Shown here piece by piece: positions 56,995 to 64,000 of a DNA stretch of 64,000 nucleotides. Each line of letters opens with the position of its first letter. Position 1 is the stretch's first letter. Under the pieces are notes generated by a model. That model searched no databases. It had not been told where the DNA came from and worked only from the letters and a program-made list of their open reading frames with translations. Both the position numbers and the translations under genes were made by a program. Source of the DNA: Heliocidaris erythrogramma (taxonomy: Eukaryota > Echinodermata > Echinoidea > Camarodonta > Echinometridae); NCBI GenBank assembly GCA_025617745.1, contig CM046857.1, forward strand, positions 21,771,081 through 21,835,080, in the 5' to 3' direction.

Positions 56995-57835
56995 TTTTAA
57001 AGTCTGATTTTGCACGAGAGAAAGGATGTATAGTATATCCCCGGGATCATGTCTGCATTTTGAAAGATTCATCTGCCATAGGGTTAACAGGGATATTAAG
57101 AATGATTATAGTTCCCCTTGTATTACCTTGAATTTATTGTAAATGTAGCTTACATGTAATTTGAGACCGGAAAAAGCTAATGAAGGCTCAATAAGTGGAA
57201 GAGACCCCGCATAAACCCCAGGGAACATGCATGATGTGGCCTTCCAGCTGCCACAGCTTAACGGGCAAAAACAGGGAATTTTGAATGATTTGAATTCCCC
57301 CAGATTAAATTGACATTTTGAAAGATGTGACTTAGATAAAATTTAAAGCTCTGATAATGTATGATCAAGACTCAAAATAATAGTCGAATATTCCCCCGCA
57401 TAAATCCCAGGGAATATGCATGATTTTGACCAAAAAAGGGTCTCGCCTGCCATAGGTTTACACGCGAAAACAAGAATTTTTAGGATGATTATAATTCCCT
57501 TTGCTTTTATTTGAAAATATAAAAAATGTGATTTACATGTAATTTGAGCCTTTGAAAAAGCTAAGTGAAGGCTCAAAAACTTGAAAAGACCCCACATAAA
57601 TCCCAGGGAATATGCATGTTTTTGGCCTTCCAGCTAACATAGGTTAACACGTGGAAACATGCAGGGATTTTCAAATGATTTTAATTCTCCTAAGTATTTA
57701 TTTGAAATTATGCAAAATGTGATTTACATGAAATTTAAAGCTCTGAAGAGGTATAATTAAGGCTCGATGAGTCCAATAGACCCCGCATAAATCCCAGAGA
57801 ATATGCATGCTTTTGATAAAAAAATGATATGTCAT
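56995..57835 (+). repeat. ~190-bp satellite, about four to five units
   Basis: CCCCGCATAAATCCCAGGGA followed by ATATGCATG occurs near 57206, 57391, 57588 and 57781, with a degraded start near 57040. Each unit also has GGTTAACACG, GATTATAATTCCC and TGATTTACATG phrases in the same order. Spacing is about 185-197 bases. Confidence 0.7.
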
Positions 57836-58369
57836 ATAACACGTGAAACCGTTTGTTGTTATTGATGACGTAATATGGGCGTGTAGTATCGATCACGTGA
57901 GATCGATGACATCCAATGAGATCGTGCGCAAGCAGACGTCCGCCCGAAGGCAAAGCCCAGCCGGTAGGAAGAAACGCTAACTAAATTCCAGTTCACTATT
58001 ATATTGCTAATGGACCAGAGGCAAAATTCAATGTGTAAAATTCATAAATTCATATAATCAATGTTCTATCACCGAATCAAGCCTAGCCAAAAGACTGCGT
58101 GATGTTAGATCATGCAAGCAGAATAGCTACCGACAACGGGTGGCTCTATACAGTGCGTCCCAGAAAACAAGGAAACCGAGATTTATCGATGTTTAATGAT
58201 ATCTTAATCACAATTATGATTACTAAATGACACATATTTGTAAAGCTTGGACCCTCTTCTTTCATTTGATGCCACTCATATGATACATACTTCACGCATG
58301 AGTGAAGAAAGACAATATGAAGCAGGGCTACCAAAAAGTTCTCTGACAAGGAAAAATAAAGTTATCAGT
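57836..58369. other. Unassigned, with a Tc1-like end
   Basis: ACAGTGCGTCCCAGAAAACA at 58150 resembles a Tc1/mariner-type terminus; the matching end was not found. GC-richer near 57880-57970. Confidence 0.4.
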
Positions 58370-58458
58370 TCTGAATTGGGGGGGGGGGGGGCACAGTGAT
58401 GAATAATTTTCTTTCAAAGGGGGGGGGGGCAAGGGCCGTGATTGCCCCCCCCCCCCCC

Positions 58459-58493
<35 letters not shown>

Positions 58494-58610
58494 CCACTGA
58501 TCCATGAAACTGTCACGTCAGTCTTGCGGGTGGGTTTTTCTGAGGGTTAGTAGACCGTTGGGTTTCAAAAGGGGGCCGCGGCCGATTACCCCCCCCCCCC
58601 GAATGCTATT
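58370..58610. repeat. Poly-G, poly-C and poly-A cluster
   Basis: G runs at 58379-58391 and 58420-58429, a C run at 58446-58459 directly joined to about 29 A (58460-58489), then TCTGCCACTGATCC, a hAT-like end on the minus strand. Another C run at 58590-58599. Confidence 0.65.
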
Positions 58611-59113
58611 CGGTCCTGGATGTGAAGAATGGGATTACATATTGTCGGTGGTCGATCTCATTAGATGTAGAGATTGAGGGGAAAAAAGAAAAATGAGATC
58701 ATTATTTTGTCCTCATTTCTCTTGGAGTCATTTTTACAGATCAGTTGTAAGAGAGAATAAGAGAATAAGAGAGTATGTGAAAATTAAAGCCTGTGAGAGG
58801 AGGAGGGAAGAGAGAGAGAGAGAGAGAGAGAGAGACAAAGAGAAATGGGAGGGGGAGGGCAAAAGGAATGGGGTATTCCTACAAAGACAGAATAGGACTG
58901 GTAATAAATAAATTATATCATCAGTTGCTATTGTTGGTTACTAGATAATTCAAAATTCGGAGGCCATTTTTCCCTTTTCATACAATTGGTAGCCAATAGG
59001 ACCTATTGCGCTGGTGAGGGCTTCGGAGCAAGCCCCTATACTGTTTTCTTCGCCTGTCGTCTCAAACTGCCACAGCAGAATATTACAAATAACTCACCGT
59101 CGGTTATTTATAT
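58611..59113. other. Unassigned DNA with GA microsatellite
   Basis: A GA repeat lies at about 58808-58834. No gene or element end is recognised. Confidence 0.45.
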
Positions 59114-59383
59114 TGGTGGCGTATCCAGGAATGCAGGGGGAGGGGGGGGGGGGGGGCTCACGCCTGACGAATAACAAATCATCAGATGCCTTCTATTCTG
59201 AATTTTCGGACAAGCACGAAAAAAAAAAAAGTTATCACATTTTTCATGTTCCTTCTGTGCCGGGGAGGAGGGGGGGGGGGGGGGGGGGGCTCACATTTCC
59301 TTTCATTCGATGTGTAACTATGATAGGTCAGATTTGGTTTTGCCTGGCGCGTAGGGGCACTTGCATTCCTGGATACGCCACTG
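59114..59383. mobile_element. 270-bp hAT-like MITE with two poly-G runs
   Basis: GGTGGCGTATCCAGGAATGC at the left and GCATTCCTGGATACGCCACT at the right are inverted. G runs follow at 59141-59156 and 59269-59289. Expected 8-bp flanks are not clearly duplicated. Confidence 0.65.
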
Positions 59384-60040
59384 GTAAAAAGAAGAGAATC
59401 TTGGATTGGCCACTCTTAATTTATCTTTATATTTATATAAGGGATTCTGGCACGCAATCTGATTTTAATATAGCCTTTGTCTATAATTTGCATAAATCAT
59501 GATATCAAATGAAATATTCTGATTTAGAAAATAAAGATGGCGTTTTATTATATATATATATTTTTTTACTTTTCTCGACATTCCCGTCAGATATCGCAGT
59601 GTTTGCTCATATAGAGCTTAATATCAGGGAACATGTTTGGACCACATAAATATTAATAGAAATTTCACATGAAATAACTAACAAAAATACAAACATCTCT
59701 CCTTGCTCGATCCCCTCCCAACTCTCTCCCCCTCCTCCCTGGTGCAGTTAGAGTTGATTCCTATCTGTTTTAGGATATTAGCAGGGTGATAAGTTTGTAT
59801 TTGAAGGGACAATATCAAAATTATGCCCTTTACGGCTTTACCAAAAGCGATGTATAGAAAAGAAAAAAAATAAAGAAAATAAAGAAAATATAGACATCTT
59901 GATAAAGACTATAAACTTTCCCTCTCGGGAAATAATTTCACCACCTTTGAGAACAATCCTAGATCCACCCCTTATGAGAATGAATTAATGTAGTTGATAT
60001 AATTGAAATCATTTACCTGAAGCGTTCCAGTGCGTTCCAG
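59384..60040. other. Unassigned AT-rich DNA
   Basis: A short TATATA tract lies near 59550. Nothing coding is recognised. Confidence 0.45.
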
Positions 60041-60385
60041 TACTCGTTTTTCCGAAGGTTCGTTTATCTGAAGCCACAATTCCGAAAATGAAATAGGGTT
60101 CATAATTCCGAAAATGAAATAAGCTTCGTATTTCCAAAAAAAAAAGGATTCATAATTCTGGAAATTAAATAGGGTTCGTTATTCGGAAGGTTCGTAATAC
60201 CGAAAATTATGGAGGACTCCGTTCCATTTTCGTTATTAGGCTCCGGAATTATGAACCCTATTTAATTTTTCGGAATTATACACTTTATTATAATTTGGAA
60301 ATACGAACCCTATTCCATTTTCGGACTTATGAACCTTCGGAGTAACGAACTTTCGGAAATATGAACCTTCCGAAAAAACGACATG
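60041..60385. repeat. Foldback minisatellite, TTCCGAAAATGAAATAGGGT type
   Basis: Left half: about seven units of TTCGTAATTCCGAAAATGAA type (60041-60225). Right half: the reverse complement type, GGAATTATGAACCCTATTT (60235-60385). The outer ends CGTTTTTCCGAAGGTTCG and GAACCTTCCGAAAAAACG are inverted. Same design as the GGTCTA arrays at 44215-46215 but smaller. Confidence 0.7.
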
Positions 60386-60430
60386 TAACCATCAAAACAG
60401 CACCACATTTTATCTCGGTTATGTCAGGTC

Positions 60431-60970
60431 TTGAAATCACAATTTGTCGAAGCTTCTTTTTTTACTGGGACTAATGTCATGAAGGCATCAAACACACAGA
60501 GGCACAGATTTTTGGAGACCTGGAAAATATACCTTTCGCAAAAAAAGGAATTTCCACAATACCTATTGAATGTACACATGCAGACAAGCTTACGCCCAGA
60601 CATCTGTGTGTTGTGGAAAAGCCTGCATAAAATGCTGATTGTTGAGCTATCAGTGCCTTTTGAACTGAACGTTGATAAGATGCACGACTACAAAACACAA
60701 AAATACACCCCATTGCAAACGGACCTGGAAGTAAATGGATATGATGTAACACTCATTTGCCTTGAAATTGGCTCTCGGGGCTTTGTGTCTCAAGGTAATG
60801 AAGCTCGCCTGAAGAATTTGCTCAAGGTAATTGACCGCCCTGATAAATTTAAAAAGGTGCGTAATAGTCTTTCAAAATTAGCCACGATTTCATCGTTTGT
60901 AATCTACTCGGCAAAGAATGAACCTAGTTGGGACGTTAGGGCGCCTCTCCAAATCCCCAGGGATGCCTAA
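60431..60970 (+). CDS. R2-like retrotransposon endonuclease (C-terminal frame)
   Basis: A 179-codon open frame, intact to its stop at 60970. LRPDICVLWKSLHKMLIVEL followed by SVPFELN and KYTPL carries the PD...E...K arrangement of the restriction-like endonuclease of R2-group non-LTR elements. LICLEIGSRGFVSQGNEARL is the conserved late motif, shared with the fossils at 17687 and 52463. The reverse transcriptase that should precede it is missing; the foldback minisatellite ends 45 bases upstream. The ATG used may be internal to the original protein. It is a separate subfamily from the other two copies. Confidence 0.75.
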   Translation: MKSQFVEASFFTGTNVMKASNTQRHRFLETWKIYLSQKKEFPQYLLNVHMQTSLRPDICVLWKSLHKMLIVELSVPFELNVDKMHDYKTQKYTPLQTDLEVNGYDVTLICLEIGSRGFVSQGNEARLKNLLKVIDRPDKFKKVRNSLSKLATISSFVIYSAKNEPSWDVRAPLQIPRDA

Positions 60971-61450
60971 CTTAAATACACTCATCTATACCCATATAAT
61001 TACAACCCATGTATGTATTTTGACACGCTATTATGTATATTTTCAACCCATATTTATTAATTATTACATTTTAATAATTTATCCTTAAAGAGCACTCATT
61101 TAGAGTAACAATTTTTACTGTCTAAAATGTGCGTATCTACCCACCCACTCCTCTGTTTAAGTTTATATTAAGGGCAATTTCCTGGTTTAATCATTACAAA
61201 TTTACTTACTTTTAATTTTAAATACCACTATCAAAATGTAATTAAAATGTAAGTGCAATATGACTTGTATTTGTATTGTAAGTTGATTTACGTGTTGGCT
61301 CTATGCCTAATTCTTGTTTGCCCTGCATGTTCATTTATACGTCTTGTCCTGGGCATTGTAATATATCGTTTAATATAATTGTGAATGTTAATTGTATTGT
61401 CATGTATTTCATTGTATTCCTTTGTTGTTTGATATGCTGCAATAAAGTGA
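60971..61450 (+). mobile_element. 3' UTR of the R2-like element
   Basis: AT-rich sequence ending with AATAAA at about 61441, consistent with the untranslated tail of the preceding frame. No tail repeat is obvious. Confidence 0.45.
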
Positions 61451-61849
61451 TGATTTATATAAAACAATATTTTACTTCAGAAAAAAGGTTTGCGGTACAA
61501 CCATGTTGTTTATTTTGGTCAATAATAGTGGCTATACAAATGATATATTGCCTGTGATAATTATTGTCAGTTTGTTTCTTATCTACAGTAGGCTTCAAAT
61601 AACTTGTTTTTATCAGTAAAATTGTTCCTAAAGTATTTTCATATTACATTCTTTTTAATATTAGATTCTGAAATTGATTTTCTAGTTCAAGATACATATA
61701 TTCAATTTTCTAAAGAGAAAATGCAAATCAATTCATGCTAAAATGATTTACACTTCGGGCAGTGATTAGCTATTTAGTCCTTTTGACAGTCCTGTGTAGC
61801 CAATAGTAGACCTAACATAGAACATTTATTTCCATTGAATTTTTTTTCG
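61451..61849. other. Unassigned AT-rich DNA
   Basis: No gene or repeat recognised. Confidence 0.45.
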
Positions 61850-62424
61850 CTTTGTGATCCCAAGTTGGCTCTGAGCAATTTCAGCTTTGTTACCGAAAAA
61901 GCAACTCCGGGCAATAGACCGCTTCGGTAATGTCTGCAAATTTTATGCATATCTTTCAAACAAAGGTTGTTCTTGACAACCTGAAAGCTTGCCGGACATA
62001 GCTACAAATAATGTATGCAAGCTGGATTCCAAGCATTGAGGCTCATTTATAAAGAGCAGGTTCATGGAATAGCTCGTCACTAGGTGCTCAGAGAATATAT
62101 GTCCATAAATTTGTAAACATTACAGAAGCGGTCTATTCACATGATTTACATATTAAAATCCAAAAGTGTTGTTCACGTCATTTGTCTTGTGCAATGCACC
62201 TGTGATACAACGAAAGAAGGTTACCGGTATATTGTATCACAAGTATCATTGCACAAGGCTAATAACACTGTTAGCGTTTTTATATTGTGCGTATTTCAAG
62301 TTGTCTTGTGCTTTTAAGTATGCCAATACATGTGGCCATTTGGATTTATGCTAATTATGCAACCTGCACAAAGTTGCATTTTCGGCAACAAAGCTGAATT
62401 TTTCGGAGACCACATGGGATCACA
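61850..62424. mobile_element. Inverted-repeat element hosting a nested MITE
   Basis: The outer arms 61850-61908 and 62367-62420 are inverted: TTTGTGATCCCA, ATTTCAGCTTTGTTACCGAA and GCAACT pair with their counterparts at the right. The interior contains the 226-bp MITE at 61912-62137 and a small palindrome (62188-62260, TTGTGCAATG...CATTGCACAAG). Confidence 0.65.
61912..62137. mobile_element. 226-bp MITE with CAATAGACCGCTTC ends, copy 2
   Basis: Same family as 30010-30236, inserted in opposite orientation; lengths agree to one base. Nested in the element at 61850-62424. Confidence 0.7.
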
Positions 62425-63027
62425 AATCCACACACACACAACAAAAACGGAAAGAACTTCTCTATAATTTCAAGTCGACTAATTTATTCGGCATGGCAGT
62501 CGACTTGCAATCTTGCAGAATAATATTTGGGATGGGTGTATTAAATCAAAAGAACCCATTGAAAAGAAAAAAAACAACAACAAATAAACAATGATATAAC
62601 ATACTAAAACAGATATTTCTATCCATGCTTCTTACAATGGACCGCATGACTTTATAATGTAACGTCCGTTTGTATACTAGCTAGGTAGCCTACAACCTAC
62701 TGAATAAGATGTGTGTATATATTTTTCAGGAGACAGTATCATGTATTATTGACACAGGGTAGCTAAAAAGTTCTGGTAATAACGGGAAAAAATCTTACAG
62801 ATGGAAATGAATCTAATACTTAATGTTATACATGTACTACATTTTTGCTACAAATAATATCTGCTATAACGATTTTGGTAGAAATGTATAAGTCAGCTGA
62901 GTAACTTGTAAAGAAAGAAATGAACGGGCCTAGTGGTTCAACCTCAGGAGGGTATTTCAAATTTTTAAATTTGTGTGGTTCACAGTATGGCATGGTTTTC
63001 CAACTTCTTCGCAATCAATGCGATGAG
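62425..63027 (-). other. 3' flank of the second SLC16-like gene
   Basis: The part nearest the stop (about 62910-63027) is similar to 30520-30638, the 3' flank of the first gene. The rest is unassigned. Confidence 0.45.
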
Positions 63028-63149
63028 TTAGTTCAGTTCAGGTTTCTTCACTAATTTTGGCAGCAACATGAAGAAGAAGGTAATAACGTCGACTGCAGCA
63101 AGAAGCTTAAATGATGCGTCATATGTTGAAAATCTGTCATCCATTAGTC
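63028..63149 (-). CDS. SLC16-like paralogue, terminal coding exon
   Basis: On the minus strand the acceptor TTTAAAACTCAG ends at 63150. The exon encodes LMDDRFSTYDASFKLLAAVD, a helix-12 segment ending FFFMLLPKLVKKPELN, and stops at TAA (63030-63028), three codons earlier than the first gene. Phase, start and most residues are the same as in 30639-30769. The preceding exon must lie beyond the right edge. Tandem duplication on one strand is the simplest explanation. Confidence 0.75.
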
Positions 63150-63449
63150 CTGAGTTTTAAAAAAAACACGGATGGCAAATGACATATAAATGGCATTCAA
63201 TTCCATATTAGTTAGTATATCATTAAAATGTTTTTTTGACATTAATTCTGACATTTTTACGTATTCTTTTGGGATCTATCACTTGGGAAACTCAAAGGCA
63301 TTTGGTTATTTAGTGTCCCATAAGTTACACTGAACATAATTGATAACAAAAGTATGATTTTTATCATTTTCAATACATATTTTGGTATGGTCCAAGCACT
63401 GGTAAGGCTATTACCTAAGTACTCTGATCAGTCCAGATGTACAGATATA
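63150..63449 (-). other. Intron of the second SLC16-like gene
   Basis: AT-rich; no exon recognised before the repeat at 63450. Confidence 0.45.
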
Positions 63450-63640
63450 GGCCCGTATTCTGAACTCCGGTTTAGCTTAAACTCGAGTCTAAGTGTAGTT
63501 TAAATCTGCCCTTTAGACCGGAGTTTAAGAAAATCACATTCTGAACTCTGGTTTAACTTAAACTCCAGTCTAAGCGTGGTTTAACTTTGTACAGAAAGTT
63601 AGACTGCAGCTAGGGGTAGTTTAAGCCCGGTTTAACTTGT
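63450..63640 (+). mobile_element. Member of the GCCCGTATTCTGAA family
   Basis: GGCCCGTATTCTGAACTCC is followed by several GGTTTAACTTAAAC and GTAGTTTAA units; part of the start is repeated at about 63537. Same family as 1567-2321. The right end was not defined. Confidence 0.6.
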
Positions 63641-64000
63641 CTTCACGCACGGCCACCGCAGGATAATGTTTGCAACTAAGGCGAAGAGTGATATTAACAA
63701 AGGATTTAAAGTCTGCTGGAACCACCTAAGAGAAAGGTAAACTTACCTCCGTAAAGAGGAAAATCTTCTTTTTCTTTTTCTTTTTAACTGGATCTCGGAT
63801 CGAAGTTGGATCTAACGTTAACAGCAGTATTCATGGCAAGCGCTGTCATTATCGCAGAACCGACTTTGCAACAATCTTTCGCGCTCGCGCGCGAGCAAGC
63901 ATAGCTCTTTACACCCTGACCCAAGCCGGGCCGGCCGGCCCAGCCGACGCGACCGATACCCTCTCATCCCATCACACGCAGTGCTGAGCTAGCTAGCTAG
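63641..64000. other. CpG-richer end of window, no exon assigned
   Basis: Contains a CTTTTTCTTTTT tract, TCGCGCTCGCGCGCGAGC near 63880 and CCGGGCCGGCCGGCCC near 63925. Such a CpG-rich patch could be a promoter, but nothing else supports this. Confidence 0.35.

Noticed and set aside
1-64000. CRISPR arrays, bacterial operons or phage-type systems
   Set aside because: No regularly spaced repeats with unique spacers, no bacterial promoters or ribosome-binding sites; introns and metazoan retroelements indicate an animal genome.

Overview
This is 64 kb of non-coding-rich, AT-rich animal DNA. There are no operons or ribosome-binding sites. The genes that can be read are split by GT-AG introns, and almost all the rest is transposon-derived. 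The transposon mix (R2-like and CR1/L2-like non-LTR retrotransposons, hAT-like ends followed by long poly-G runs, TA- and TTAA-target MITEs) together with SLC16-type transporter exons suggests a marine invertebrate deuterostome. A sea urchin or another echinoderm is my best guess; this is inference, with no decisive marker.

Host genes. The best-supported gene is an SLC16 (monocarboxylate-transporter-like) gene on the minus strand. It has a large exon at 31810-32814 and a terminal exon at 30639-30769, joined by a phase-1 intron. Its first exon(s) were not found. A close paralogue of the terminal exon lies at 63028-63149 on the same strand, so a second tandem gene runs off the right edge. A third SLC16-like exon, of N-terminal type, lies on the plus strand at 17522-17658/17672, directly beside an R2-like insertion. 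A possible first coding exon of an unknown gene (27295-27362) sits inside a TIR-bounded segment. A THAP zinc-finger reading frame (37762-38012) is frameshifted.

Layout. 1-2477: MITE-like elements, one nested in another at a TTAA site. 2478-25083: a very large imperfect inverted duplication with arms of about 5.8 kb (2478-8275 and 19253-25083) plus an inner pair (10308-10770 and 16240-16800). Each arm has been hit independently by different transposons, so one arm serves as the empty site for insertions in the other. The spacer holds 7SL-like fragments, tRNA-like sequences inside a nested MITE, an array of poly-pyrimidine/poly-G units (13800-15485) and a degenerate telomere-like tract. 25084-30236: palindrome-rich repeats and a TIR element. 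30237-34063: the SLC16 gene. 34064-43151: a dispersed duplication of about 850 bp whose two copies differ by one 119-bp insertion built on a perfect 89-bp palindrome, with a LINE fossil and the THAP fossil between them. 40555-46215: roughly 20-bp minisatellites that appear in opposite orientations. 46270-53497: one degenerate R2-like retrotransposon split by a 1.1-kb purine minisatellite and by a 3.5-kb hAT-like composite that itself contains a 1.65-kb Tc1/mariner-like element. 54395-58140: a TTAA MITE, a CR1/L2-like LINE with an open reverse-transcriptase frame, and a roughly 190-bp satellite. 58141-64000: MITEs, a second R2-like endonuclease frame, a nested inverted-repeat element and the second SLC16 terminal exon.

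The genes do not form a visible pathway. The window is best read as a transposon-saturated region around a small SLC16 family cluster, and its main interest is the record of nested insertions and inverted structures.
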